A program made the translations under genes and the position numbers. From positions 1 to 64,000 of the forward strand of contig JAFSMS010000054.1 in the NCBI GenBank assembly GCA_017447815.1: DNA of 64,000 nt, written 5' to 3'. This stretch comes from Bacteroidales bacterium (lineage in GTDB: Bacteria; Bacteroidota; Bacteroidia; Bacteroidales; UBA932). How positions within the stretch are numbered: position 1 is the stretch's first letter; every line of letters begins with the position of its first letter. Positions 1-9,198 of the stretch are shown here, one piece after another. Under the pieces are notes generated by a model. It saw only the letters and a list, made by a program, of their open reading frames with translations. It was not told where the DNA came from and ran no database searches.

Positions 1-221
1 GCGCGGGTGGTGCCGGCGGCACCGGAAACAAGGGTCTCGTTGGATGCGGTCAGGGAGCCGGCGGTCATGGAACCCCAGCCTCCGCCTACTACCAGCGTGG
101 CCTTTTCTTCCAGGGTCATGGCTTTAAGGACATCGTCAATGTTGTCTTTGCGCAGCTGAGGCTGGGCCAGCATGGATACTGTACACATGGCAGCAATGCT
201 TAGCAGGAAAAATTTCTTCAT
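1..221 (-). CDS. GH3-family glycoside hydrolase, N-terminal fragment (cut by window edge)
   Basis: The first 73 codons of a leftward gene whose body lies outside the window. The ATG at 221 starts an MKKFFLLSIAAM signal peptide ending near LAQ, so the product is exported. The following segment contains MTLEEKATLVVGG, the typical opening of GH3 beta-glucosidase/beta-xylosidase proteins (the conserved MTLEEK block), then a Gly/Thr-rich stretch. The catalytic Asp and the C-terminal domains are not visible, so substrate cannot be judged. A TAnnTTTG promoter (262-269) and tandem TTTGAACA repeats (308-348) lie upstream, so the gene is probably controlled by the neighbouring HTCS regulator. GH3 assignment rests on only about 70 residues. 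Confidence 0.75.
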   Translation of the reverse strand, partial: MKKFFLLSIAAMCTVSMLAQPQLRKDNIDDVLKAMTLEEKATLVVGGGWGSMTAGSLTASNETLVSGAAGTTR

Positions 222-261
222 AAAGTAGGGTTATTGGTTATTGTCAGTGGTCCAATTGGTC

Positions 262-269
262 CAAATGTA
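262..269 (-). promoter_or_regulatory. -7 promoter element (TACATTTG) for the GH3 gene
   Basis: On the minus strand the sequence reads TACATTTG, matching the Bacteroidota -7 consensus TAnnTTTG, about 40 nt before the ATG at 221. It overlaps the second unit of a short direct repeat TGGTCCAA at 248-255 and 257-264, a position where a bound protein could block initiation. Assignment is by motif and position only. Confidence 0.5.
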
Positions 270-307
270 GATGTTTTTCCTTGTAAGCACAACAGATGCC
301 CTGTCTG

Positions 308-348
308 TTTGAACAAATGACGGAAACATTTGAACATAAACTGAAACA
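308..348. promoter_or_regulatory. Tandem TTTGAACA repeat, candidate HTCS operator
   Basis: Two imperfect units of about 21 bp follow each other: TTTGAACAAATGACGGAAACA at 308-328, given here only as its ends TTTGAACA and GAAACA, then TTTGAACA with GAAACA again at 329-348. The unit start-to-start distance is 21 bp, two helical turns. The array lies about 40 bp upstream of the GH3 -7 motif and abuts the HTCS stop codon at 349. The same octamer pair, spaced 20 bp, recurs at 4451-4480 and, inverted, at 20485-20512. AraC-type DNA-binding domains commonly bind such direct repeats. The link to this HTCS is inference. Confidence 0.5.
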
Positions 349-3300
349 TTAACCAACGTATTCCGACGGGGGGACGCCAAATTGTTTTTTGAAAGAGGTG
401 GAGAAATGGGAGAGGGTATTGAAACCGGTCATCCAGGCAATTTCCGACATGTTGTATTTTCCTTCTTTCAACAAATCCGCCGCACGGTTCAGTTTGTAGC
501 GCTTAAAGAAGACCGATGGGTTCTCACCGGTAAGTCCTTTAACCTTATAATAGAATTTGGTGCGGGAAATCTTCATCATTTCCGTCATGCGGACAATGTC
601 CAGATCTGCATTGGCAAGCTCTTTCTCCATGAGCTTGTAGAGTTCCTTCATGAAGGCGGCGTCGCGGGGCGACAGGGCCTCAGGGGCAATGTCTTCCGTG
701 GTGGTTGCCGATCCCAGCTGGCGGCGCAGCTTTTCGCGGTTTTCCAGCAGGGACTTCACCAGGGCCAGCAGGTAAGCGGGCTGAAAAGGCTTGGTTACAT
801 AGGCATCGGCACCCTTGTCAAGACCCTCGACCTGGTTTTCTACAGCTACTTTGGCGGTGACCAGCACAACGGGAATGTGACTTAGCTGGAGGTCTCCCTT
901 GATGCGTGCGCAGAGTTCGTAGCCGTCCATGCCGGGCATTACTACGTCGCTGATAATCAGGTCCGGAATATCCTCCGCCATGCCTTTCAGGGCCGATGTG
1001 CCGTCGAAGTACAGGGATACCTTGTACTGCGGCTTCAGGAGCACCTTCAGGTAATTGGCGATGTCGATGTCGTCGTCCACCACGGCGATGTGCCGTTTAC
1101 CGTTCTGGGCATCCGGTTCATCGGCTTCGATGCTCTGGGCCAGGGCGTGGCTGGGCAGCTGCTGGGGCTGGTCGATGCTGCGTTCGTCCTCCGTGTAGGA
1201 GGCGGCGCTTACGGGGATCACAAGCGAGAACACGGCGCCGCCCTCCGGCTGGTTCCAGGCCTTGATATAACCGTGGTGCAGTTGGGCCAGGGCGCGGGCA
1301 TAATACAGGCCGATGCCGGAGCCGGTGACCTTCTTGCCGGGTTCGGCCTGGTAGAAGCGCTCGAAAATCTTCTCCAGCTGGTCTTCCGGGATGCCGGGAC
1401 CGTTGTCGGTCACGCTGATACAGGCCCACTGACCGTCGGTGTCCTGGACGCCCAGGGGAAAGCGGGCCGCGGCGGCGGAGCGGGAAATGACGTCGAAGCG
1501 CAGGGAAACCTTCCCGCCCTGCGGCGTGAACTTGAGCGCGTTGGACAGGAGGTTCATCACCACCTTCTGCACTTTGTCTGCATCCACCCACATAGTAAAG
1601 GGCTCTTCCAGACCACTGGCCGTGAGCTCGATGCCCTTGGACTGGGCGTTGAAGCGGAAGAGGCTCACGCTGTCCCGCAGGGGTTCTACCAGGTCCATCT
1701 TGGCTACTTTGAGCTGCAGCTTGTTGTTGCCGATGCGGTTGAAATCCAGCAGCTGGTTCACCAGCGATAGCATCCAGGTGGCGTTGCGGCGGATGATTTC
1801 CACCAGCTGGTGGTCCTGTCCCTTCACGCCCTCAGAGGCCGATAACTGCTGCGCCGGCCCGGCAATCATAGTGAGCGGGGTGCGGAATTCGTGCGCTACG
1901 TTGGAGAAGTAGTCCATCTGGATCTTGTTCAGCGCTTTTTCGGCTTTTTCGGCCTCTTCGGCCTTTTCCCGTTCTTTCCTAACCTGGTGGATGCGGCGGG
2001 CGGCTTCCTTGCGCACCTTGCGCACGTGACGGTAATAGGTGTAGGTGATGGCCAGGAAAATGAGCCCCAGCAGTATCCACAGACAGATGGCCCAAGTGGT
2101 TCTGAACCAGGGCGGAAGCACCCGGATGGTCAGGCTTTCCTGCGTATCGGTGATGGTGTGGCTGGAGTTAGCTATGCGCACCCGCAGCGTGTAGTTCCCG
2201 GCTGGCAGGTTGGCAAAATAGGCGTTGTGACGGGTGTTGATGCGCACCCAGTCACGGTCGAAGCCTTCCAGTTTGTAGGCGTAGCGGATTTGCTCGTAAG
2301 GGCTGTAATCCAGCGCGGCGAAGGAGATGTCGAAGGCGTTGTGGTTGTGTCGGATGGTGATTAGCGGTTTTTGAACAAGGGGCTGTTCAATGGGGCCGCC
2401 CGGGGCCGGCTGCACCAGCTGGTTGTGGATGCTCAGGCTCTCGAATACCAGCGGAACGGTGCGCTTGGCAGGGGCGTCCAGCGGGTTGAAAGCGGTGACG
2501 CCGTGCGTGCCGCCAAAGGCCAGCGTACCGTCCGGAAGTACACAGGAGGCGCGGTCGTTGAATTGGTCACCACCGATGCCATCGGCTTCAAAATAATGGA
2601 CAAAATCACCGCTGGTCCTGTCGTAGCGGCCCAGGCCGTGGAGGGTGGACACCCAGATGTTGCCCTGGCGGTCTTCCTCGATGGAGGCAATGTCCGGGCA
2701 GGGAGTCCCTTCCACGGGGCGGCGGTGTCCGTTCTCGCTGAGGATGAGCCCGTTGGCGTAGGTGCCCAGCCAGAGATTACCGGCGCTGTCTTTGCGTAAA
2801 CAATTGGGTATCACTACTGAACGGCTGATACAGGCAGCGTGGTCCTCGGCCGTGACGGGGTTGGGGGTGGCCTCCAGCGTATAGGTGTTCACCTGAACGG
2901 GGAACTGGTTGTAGCAGGCGGCAAGCAGGCGGCCGGGTTCTTGCAGGATAAGCTCTGTGACAAAGGTCCACTCTTCCGTTGCTGCCACCGAGACTTCCTG
3001 GCGGCTGTGGTCCCGTTTGTCGTAGCGCACCAGCGTGCTGCTGAAGCCGCCGATCCAGATGGCGCCTCTGTCATCCTCTGTAATGGCTAGGGGATAGGCG
3101 GCATAGACCAAGTCTTTGGAGCTGAGGCGTTTGCCGTCCCAAAGGCAGCGCAGGGCGCGCACCTTGTCCTGGAACAGCAGCCACAGGTCTCCGTCGGAGT
3201 CGCAGTACACTTTGGATGCGCGGATATAACCTACCTCGGAGTCCGGAATCAGGTGGTCTACGGAAACGGACTGGAGGGTTTTGGCGGCCAGGTCGAAGCG

Positions 3301-4413
3301 GAACAGGCCGTCGCGCAGGGTGGTGATCCACAGGCCGCCGTCCTGGTCCGGGCACAGCGAAGTGACGTTTTTGCCCTTCAGGGCCTCCATGAGCACCTTA
3401 TTGCCGCTGAAAAGGCCCTGTTCCTGATAGGAAACGTGATAGCCTTGGTCGGTGGTGCCGAACCACAGGTTGCCGCTGCGGTCGCGGAAGATGCTGCGCA
3501 CTTCCGAGGCGGGCGTGTCGAAGGGGAAGGATGGCTGCCCCTGGTGGGAAAGCGTTTCCCGCACCCGGTTATAATAGAAGAATCCCTTGCCGATGGCATT
3601 GAGCAGGATGCCGTTGTTATCTACAGCGAAAATAAAGTCTATATCGCTCTCCATCAGGCGTTTATTGGACCGAACAATAGCAGGGAGCTCTTTCCATGCG
3701 TTGCTGCGGGTGTCCAGGATGTGGAGTTGTCCCATACCGGAGAGCCAGAGCTCCTGCGGGCCGAAGGCGCACATGTGGTAGGTCTGGAAGGGGAGAGGAA
3801 CGCTGGACTGGGACGAGAAATCCGGGAGAGAATAGCTCTTGAGGGAGAATCCGTTGTCCGAGATTACCCAAAGGCGGTTATCCTGGATAACGGCCGATGC
3901 CGTGAAGCTGTTGAAGTCCCGGATGACGGGCTGCAGGCTTTCTGTTTCCTGGTTGTAGCGGAAAAGGGTGTTTCCGCTGGAAAGCAGGACTTCGCCCGAG
4001 GGTGTTTCCAGAATCTGACTGATATTGAGTCCTTTGCTGGGGTAGGGGATGCGCTGGAAGGAACAGTCCTGACTGCTGCGCAGGGCCACTCCGTTCACGC
4101 TGCCTACCCACAGGTCTCCATTCTGGGTGGCGAGGAGGGCCGTAATTTGATTGTCCGGCAGGCCCAGGGTGTCATCGGTGGAGTAATACTGGTAGTATTC
4201 GCTCCCGGTAAACTTGTTCAGGCCGCGCTGGGTGGCTATCCAGATATGGCCGTCGCGGTCTTGTGCAAAACCATTCACATGCTGGTTGGACAGGCGGGGG
4301 GCGATAATGACGCTCCCTTCCGGTACGATGGAGATTTCCCTTCCTTCATATTGTTGGCAGGACACCAGCGTCAGGATGGCGGCGATGGTCCGGCTGATTC
4401 TTTTCCATTTCAT
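349..4413 (-). CDS. Hybrid two-component system regulator (HTCS)
   Basis: A 1354-residue one-protein sensor-regulator. The N-terminal part (to about residue 680) carries repeated beta-propeller blades of the reg_prop type (DRDGHIWIATQRGL, DRSGNLWFGT, DSAGNLWLGT), followed by a Y_Y_Y domain. A single membrane span lies near residues 774-796. Next come a HisKA domain with HEFRTPL (His841), an ATPase domain (NLLSNALKF, DNGPGIP, GSGIGLYYA), a receiver with phospho-acceptor Asp1156 in SDVVMPGMDG, and a C-terminal AraC-type HTH. This is the standard architecture of Bacteroidota regulators that sense oligosaccharides in the periplasm and activate a neighbouring PUL. The N-terminus reads LTLVSC near residue 19, a lipobox-like signal. 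The gene is divergent from the esterase-SusCD operon, its presumed target. Confidence 0.95.
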   Translation of the reverse strand: MKWKRISRTIAAILTLVSCQQYEGREISIVPEGSVIIAPRLSNQHVNGFAQDRDGHIWIATQRGLNKFTGSEYYQYYSTDDTLGLPDNQITALLATQNGDLWVGSVNGVALRSSQDCSFQRIPYPSKGLNISQILETPSGEVLLSSGNTLFRYNQETESLQPVIRDFNSFTASAVIQDNRLWVISDNGFSLKSYSLPDFSSQSSVPLPFQTYHMCAFGPQELWLSGMGQLHILDTRSNAWKELPAIVRSNKRLMESDIDFIFAVDNNGILLNAIGKGFFYYNRVRETLSHQGQPSFPFDTPASEVRSIFRDRSGNLWFGTTDQGYHVSYQEQGLFSGNKVLMEALKGKNVTSLCPDQDGGLWITTLRDGLFRFDLAAKTLQSVSVDHLIPDSEVGYIRASKVYCDSDGDLWLLFQDKVRALRCLWDGKRLSSKDLVYAAYPLAITEDDRGAIWIGGFSSTLVRYDKRDHSRQEVSVAATEEWTFVTELILQEPGRLLAACYNQFPVQVNTYTLEATPNPVTAEDHAACISRSVVIPNCLRKDSAGNLWLGTYANGLILSENGHRRPVEGTPCPDIASIEEDRQGNIWVSTLHGLGRYDRTSGDFVHYFEADGIGGDQFNDRASCVLPDGTLAFGGTHGVTAFNPLDAPAKRTVPLVFESLSIHNQLVQPAPGGPIEQPLVQKPLITIRHNHNAFDISFAALDYSPYEQIRYAYKLEGFDRDWVRINTRHNAYFANLPAGNYTLRVRIANSSHTITDTQESLTIRVLPPWFRTTWAICLWILLGLIFLAITYTYYRHVRKVRKEAARRIHQVRKEREKAEEAEKAEKALNKIQMDYFSNVAHEFRTPLTMIAGPAQQLSASEGVKGQDHQLVEIIRRNATWMLSLVNQLLDFNRIGNNKLQLKVAKMDLVEPLRDSVSLFRFNAQSKGIELTASGLEEPFTMWVDADKVQKVVMNLLSNALKFTPQGGKVSLRFDVISRSAAAARFPLGVQDTDGQWACISVTDNGPGIPEDQLEKIFERFYQAEPGKKVTGSGIGLYYARALAQLHHGYIKAWNQPEGGAVFSLVIPVSAASYTEDERSIDQPQQLPSHALAQSIEADEPDAQNGKRHIAVVDDDIDIANYLKVLLKPQYKVSLYFDGTSALKGMAEDIPDLIISDVVMPGMDGYELCARIKGDLQLSHIPVVLVTAKVAVENQVEGLDKGADAYVTKPFQPAYLLALVKSLLENREKLRRQLGSATTTEDIAPEALSPRDAAFMKELYKLMEKELANADLDIVRMTEMMKISRTKFYYKVKGLTGENPSVFFKRYKLNRAADLLKEGKYNMSEIAWMTGFNTLSHFSTSFKKQFGVPPSEYVG

Positions 4414-4417
4414 ACTG

Positions 4418-4425
4418 CAAATATA
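4418..4425 (-). promoter_or_regulatory. -7 promoter element (TATATTTG) for the HTCS gene
   Basis: TATATTTG on the minus strand ends 5 nt before the HTCS ATG at 4413, giving an almost leaderless transcript. The TTTTGAACAA repeats at 4451-4480 lie about 26 bp upstream of it, a position compatible with autoregulation. Confidence 0.5.
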
Positions 4426-4450
4426 TCATTTTATGCGAGATAAATGCCGG

Positions 4451-4480
4451 TTTTGAACAAGAAGAAAGGTTTTTGAACAA
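4451..4480. promoter_or_regulatory. Direct repeat TTTTGAACAA x2, candidate HTCS operator
   Basis: TTTTGAACAA occurs at 4451-4460 and, identically, at 4471-4480: a perfect decamer repeated with exactly 20 bp spacing. It lies between the divergent HTCS gene and the esterase-SusCD operon. The octamer TTTGAACA is shared with the arrays at 308-348 and 20485-20512. The rightward promoter for the gene at 4582 is less clear; the nearest candidate is CAATTTTG near 4552-4559. Confidence 0.55.
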
Positions 4481-4581
4481 ATAAAATATTTTAATAAAAC
4501 GCGCAAGCAACAATTTGAAATGCCGGAAAAGACGGGACGGATTATTCTTTGCAATTTTGCATCGGTAAAAAGCCACGATAG

Positions 4582-6048
4582 ATGACACTGAAATCTGTAT
4601 CTGTTTTTCTCGCAATTTCGCTGCTGGCCGCAGCCTGCGGACAAAACGTCCGCCGCGGCAGCACCGAATGCCTCTCCGCCCTGGAAACATCGTCCAAGGC
4701 GTCAACGGTATCCACCCAATCCGGCCCCGTTTGCGGTTACATCGACAACGGCGTGTTCATTTATAAGGGCATCCCTTACGGCCAGGCCGAACGTTTCATG
4801 CCGCCCACCGATCCCGAACCCTGGAAAGAGGTGCGTGCCAGCCGCGCCTACGGTCCGGTGAGCCCCCACGGGGAGCGTAGGGGATGGCGCGACGACAACC
4901 AGGCCTTCGCCATGCATTGGGACGACGGCTATCCCGGCGAAGACTGCCTGCGGGTGAATGTCTGGACCTCGGCCATCAAGGCCGATGCCAAGATGCCCGT
5001 GATGGTGTGGTTGCACGGCGGCGGCTTCAGCGAAGGTTCCAGCCAGGAACAGGCCGGCTATGACGGCACCAACCTGGCCCGCAACCACGGCGTGGTGGTG
5101 GTGTCCCTGAACCACCGGCTCAACGCCCTGGGTTTCCTGGACCTGAGCGCTTATGGTGCCAAGTATGCTTTCAGCGGCAATGTCGGAATGATGGACATTG
5201 TCAAAGCGTTGGAATGGGTCAAAGCCAATATCTCTGCCTTCGGTGGCGACCCTTCCAACGTCACTATTTTCGGCCAGAGCGGCGGTGGCGGCAAAGTGAG
5301 CACCGTGATGGCCATGCCCAGTGCCCAAGGCCTGTATCACAAGGCCATTGTGCAGAGCGGTTCCATCACCACCCTCATGAATCCCAAGTATTCCCGGCGC
5401 ATCGGCGCCGCCACAGTGGCTCATCTGGGCATTTCGCCCGCCAAGATTGACGAAATGGCTGCCGTTCCCTACGAGAAGCTGCTGGCGGCCTATCGGGAGG
5501 CTGTGCAGCAGGTAGCGGCCGAAGCCCGCGAAGACGGTGCCATGCCGGAGAACTTCCTGGATATGATTCTCTTTGGTCAGTGCCCCGTGGTGGACGGGGA
5601 AGTGATTCCCTTCCAGCCCGCTACGCCGGAAGCCCTGGCCCTTTCGAAGGACGTTCCTGCTATTATAGGTACGGTGTTGAACGAGTTCACCCCTGATCAG
5701 GAAGACCCCATCTTCCGTCCGCTGGCCCTCAAGCAGGCCGCCGACCGCACCGCTGCCGGGTGCGCGCCCGTGTACCTGTACCGCTTCGACTGGGCCACCC
5801 CCGTGTTGGACGGCGTGATGGGCAGCACCCACTGCCTGGAAATTCCCTTCGTCTTCGATAATGTCCTTCTGCACAGGACCTTCACCGGCGGGGCCGATGA
5901 TGCCGTGCAGCTGGGTCATCGCATAAGCAGCGCCTGGGCCGCCTTTGCCAAGACCGGCACGCCCGCTGCGGAAGGTCTCCCGGAATGGACGCCCTATCCT
6001 GCCAATATGAATTTCAATATAGAATCTACAATCAACAATATTAATTAA
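4582..6048 (+). CDS. Type-B carboxylesterase lipoprotein, first gene of the SusCD operon
   Basis: A 488-residue alpha/beta hydrolase of the carboxylesterase type-B family. The signal ends LLAAAC, giving a lipidated Cys19. Family marks include KGIPYG (62-67), EDCLRVNVW (120-128), the oxyanion loop WLHGGGF (143-149) and the nucleophile elbow GQSGGG with Ser233. Glu368 (LNEF) and His417 (STHCLE) are the likely remaining triad residues. The elbow is GQS rather than the common GES. Such enzymes in PULs remove acetyl or aromatic ester groups; the substrate here is not determinable. SusC starts 17 nt downstream, so the genes are cotranscribed. Start chosen at the ATG giving a clean lipoprotein signal. 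Confidence 0.9.
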   Translation: MTLKSVSVFLAISLLAAACGQNVRRGSTECLSALETSSKASTVSTQSGPVCGYIDNGVFIYKGIPYGQAERFMPPTDPEPWKEVRASRAYGPVSPHGERRGWRDDNQAFAMHWDDGYPGEDCLRVNVWTSAIKADAKMPVMVWLHGGGFSEGSSQEQAGYDGTNLARNHGVVVVSLNHRLNALGFLDLSAYGAKYAFSGNVGMMDIVKALEWVKANISAFGGDPSNVTIFGQSGGGGKVSTVMAMPSAQGLYHKAIVQSGSITTLMNPKYSRRIGAATVAHLGISPAKIDEMAAVPYEKLLAAYREAVQQVAAEAREDGAMPENFLDMILFGQCPVVDGEVIPFQPATPEALALSKDVPAIIGTVLNEFTPDQEDPIFRPLALKQAADRTAAGCAPVYLYRFDWATPVLDGVMGSTHCLEIPFVFDNVLLHRTFTGGADDAVQLGHRISSAWAAFAKTGTPAAEGLPEWTPYPANMNFNIESTINNIN

Positions 6049-6065
6049 CCATTAAAACTGATCGC

Positions 6066-9000
6066 ATGAGAAAATCTCTGTTCAGAAGGATGGCGGCCTT
6101 GGCGCTGTCTCTCCTTGTGGGAGTGTCCCTCTCTGCCCAGCAGAAGGTGACGATCTCCGGTGTAGTTACCGACGACCAGAACGAGCCGATGATTGCCGCC
6201 GGCGTTGTCCAGAAGGGCACCACCAACGGTACCATCACCGACATCGACGGTAACTTCACCCTCACGGTTCCGGCTGGTTCCGTCATTGAATTCACCTCTG
6301 TGGGTTATGTGACCCAGGAGTATGTGGCAAGCCAGACCGCAACCATCACCATTAAAATGGAAACCGACACCCAGATGATTGAAGAAACCGTCGTCGTGGG
6401 TTACGGTGTCCAGAAGAAGTCCGATGTTACGGGTGCTATTTCCCAGGTTAAGTCCGAGGACATCCAGAACCGTACCATCACCAGCCCTGAGCAGGCCCTC
6501 GGCGGTAAGACTGCCGGTGTGCAGACCTTCGCATCATCGGCCCGTCCGGGTGCCACTCCGGCCATCCGTGTCCGTGGTATCTCCTCCAACAACGATGCCA
6601 ACCCGCTGTATGTTGTGGACGGCCGTATCACCTCCAGCATCGCCGGTATCGACCCTAACGATATCGAGTCCATGGAAGTGCTGAAGGACGGTGCCTCCGC
6701 TGCCATCTACGGTGCAGAAGCCGGTAACGGTGTGGTGATGATCACCACCCGCAAGGGTAAGGGCGACGGCAAGATCAGCTATTCCTATCAGCTCTCTTCC
6801 CAGAGCCTGGGCAAAGTTCCTCAGGTCATGAACTCCGAGGAATTCATCCAGTTCTATATGGAAAAGGGCAGCATCTCCCTCAAGGATGTGTACAGCAAGT
6901 GGGACCAGAAGACCAACACCGACTGGCTCAAGGAATCCTATGAGAACTCCCTGATGCACCACCACAACCTCACCTTCAGCGCCGGCAACGACCGCGGTAA
7001 CCTCTACATCTCCGGCTCCTATCTGTCCAACGACGGTATGTTCAAGGGCAAGGCCGATGTGTACGACCGTATCACCGGTATGGTGAACGGCAGCTGGAAG
7101 TTCAAACCCTGGCTGGAAGTGACCACCAACAACCAGGTGGAATACTACAAGGCCCGCAGCGTTTCCGAAGGCTCCGACTACGGCTCCGCCGTGCTGGCCG
7201 CCCTGCAGCTGGATCCCATGACCCCCGCTTACTACACTCCTGAGAACCTGCCCATCTTCATGCAGGACTACCTGGACGAGGGTAAGGTGCTCCTCACTGA
7301 CGAAAACGGTAACTACTACGGTATTTCCCAGTTCAACATCTCCGAGAACGTACACCCGCTGGTTCAGCGTGACCGTGCCTATTCCATCTCCAAGGGCTTC
7401 AACATCAATGGTGCTACCGCCATCAACTTCAGGCCCATCCAGGAACTTACCTTCACCTCCCGTCTGGGCTACCGCTTCAGCTCCGGTGACAGCTATGGTT
7501 ACAACCATGACTATTACTATAATGAAGGTTATGCCAAGCAGTACTACATGAGCGTTAACGCCAGCGCCAACAACTCCATCTACTATCAGTGGGAGAACTT
7601 CGTTAACTGGATGCACCAGTTCGGCAAGCACAACGTGAGCGCCATGGCCGGTGTTTCCTTCTCCCAGAACCGCAGCTACAGCGCCTCTGCAGGTGTCAGC
7701 GGTTCCGATGCCGGCGGCGTGATCGACTTCGGTCTCAAGCGCGACGATCCTCTGTTCTATTACATCAACCAGGCTACCCCTACCGCTACCAAGAGCGTGG
7801 GCGGCGGTGTTGAGGACTTCAGCTACAAATACTCCTACTTCGGCCGTATCGGTTGGAGCTACCTGAACAAGTACAATGTGCAGGCTACCCTCCGTGCCGA
7901 CGCCGCCGACCTCTCCGTCCTTCCCAAGCCCATGCGTTGGGGTTACTTCCCTTCCGTATCGGCCGGTTGGACCTTCTCCGAGGAGAACTTCTTCGCAGGC
8001 CTCAGGAATGCCATTAACTTTGCCAAACTGCGCCTGAGCTGGGGCCAGAACGGTTCCATCGCCGGTCTGGGCAACTATGCCTATGCCAATGACATCGCCA
8101 GCACGGGCCAGTATCCTACCGGCCAGCAAAACGCCGACGGTTCCTGGCAGTACATCATCGGTTACGCACCTTCCATGGCCGGTAACCAGGAACTGAAGTG
8201 GGAGACCTCCGAGCAGTTCAACGTCGGTCTGGATATGCGCTTCCTGCGCGACCGCCTCACCGTGAGCTTCGACTGGTTCGACAAGGCTACCAAGGACCTC
8301 ATCGTGACGGGTATCACCACCTCCACTATCGTGGGTGTGAGCGCTTCTCCTATGAACGCCGGTAATGTGGACAACCAGGGTATCGAACTGGAACTCCGCT
8401 GGAAAGACCAGATCGGTGACTTCTATTACAGCCTCGCCGGTAACTTCTCCACCCTGCGCAACCGCGTAACCTACCTGCACCCCACCCTGAAGGACGGTCT
8501 GTCCGGAACGGGCGTCCGTAACTACGGCACCGTGACCCGTTTCGAAAAAGGCTATCCCGCCTGGCATCTGTATGGTTACGAGTTCGCCGGTATCGACAAC
8601 AAGACCGGTGAAGCCCTCTTCAACCATTACGACGAAGACGGCAATCTGGCGGGCACTACCACCGATCCCGCCGACGCCGACAAGCGTCACTTGGGTTCCG
8701 GTATCCCTACTTACAACTACGGTCTCACCCTGAACGCCGGTTGGAAAGGCATCGACCTCACGGTGTTCATGACGGGTGCCGGCGGCAACCAGATCCTCAA
8801 TGCCCTCAACAACATTGACTACACCTCCAACCGCCTCACCTACCTGACCAAGGATCGTTGGACTCCGACCAATACCAACGGTACCATGCCGGCCGCCAAT
8901 GCTGCCAACTATGCCAAGTTCCTCACCTCCAGCGGTGTTGTGATGGACGCCAGCTACATGAAGATCAAGCAGATCCAGCTGGGTTACAACTTCCCCAACA

Positions 9001-9185
9001 AACTTCTCAAGAAGATCTTCGTGGACCAGCTCCGCATCTATGCTTCCCTGGATGACTGGTTCACCTTTACCAAGTATCCGGGATTCGATCCTGAAATCAT
9101 CGGCCAGGGTGCATCCATGGGCGTTGACAAGGGTAACTATCCTACCTCCAAGAAGGTTGTCTTTGGTGTAAACATCACTTTCTAA
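6066..9185 (+). CDS. SusC-like TonB-dependent outer-membrane transporter
   Basis: A 1039-residue outer-membrane importer. A signal peptide ends at about residue 25 (LSAQ). A CarboxypepD_reg-like domain follows (about 28-115, ISGVVTDDQNEPMIAAGV). Then comes the plug with the hallmark SusC sequences ETVVVGYGVQKKSDVTG, RVRGISS, YVVDGR and DIESMEVLKDGASAAIYG, and a long beta-barrel ending in a C-terminal Phe. SusC proteins carry bound oligosaccharides through the outer membrane using TonB energy, capped by the partner SusD, which follows after 13 nt. Codon use is strikingly uniform (GGT, ACC, AAC, AAG), as expected for a strongly expressed gene. The substrate is presumably an oligosaccharide worked on by the operon's esterases. 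Confidence 0.97.
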   Translation: MRKSLFRRMAALALSLLVGVSLSAQQKVTISGVVTDDQNEPMIAAGVVQKGTTNGTITDIDGNFTLTVPAGSVIEFTSVGYVTQEYVASQTATITIKMETDTQMIEETVVVGYGVQKKSDVTGAISQVKSEDIQNRTITSPEQALGGKTAGVQTFASSARPGATPAIRVRGISSNNDANPLYVVDGRITSSIAGIDPNDIESMEVLKDGASAAIYGAEAGNGVVMITTRKGKGDGKISYSYQLSSQSLGKVPQVMNSEEFIQFYMEKGSISLKDVYSKWDQKTNTDWLKESYENSLMHHHNLTFSAGNDRGNLYISGSYLSNDGMFKGKADVYDRITGMVNGSWKFKPWLEVTTNNQVEYYKARSVSEGSDYGSAVLAALQLDPMTPAYYTPENLPIFMQDYLDEGKVLLTDENGNYYGISQFNISENVHPLVQRDRAYSISKGFNINGATAINFRPIQELTFTSRLGYRFSSGDSYGYNHDYYYNEGYAKQYYMSVNASANNSIYYQWENFVNWMHQFGKHNVSAMAGVSFSQNRSYSASAGVSGSDAGGVIDFGLKRDDPLFYYINQATPTATKSVGGGVEDFSYKYSYFGRIGWSYLNKYNVQATLRADAADLSVLPKPMRWGYFPSVSAGWTFSEENFFAGLRNAINFAKLRLSWGQNGSIAGLGNYAYANDIASTGQYPTGQQNADGSWQYIIGYAPSMAGNQELKWETSEQFNVGLDMRFLRDRLTVSFDWFDKATKDLIVTGITTSTIVGVSASPMNAGNVDNQGIELELRWKDQIGDFYYSLAGNFSTLRNRVTYLHPTLKDGLSGTGVRNYGTVTRFEKGYPAWHLYGYEFAGIDNKTGEALFNHYDEDGNLAGTTTDPADADKRHLGSGIPTYNYGLTLNAGWKGIDLTVFMTGAGGNQILNALNNIDYTSNRLTYLTKDRWTPTNTNGTMPAANAANYAKFLTSSGVVMDASYMKIKQIQLGYNFPNKLLKKIFVDQLRIYASLDDWFTFTKYPGFDPEIIGQGASMGVDKGNYPTSKKVVFGVNITF

Positions 9186-9198
9186 TACCGACCGCCTT

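Noticed and set aside
3253..4443. 396-codon plus-strand frame opposite the HTCS gene
   Set aside because: Shadow of the propeller region of the HTCS; no domain or promoter.
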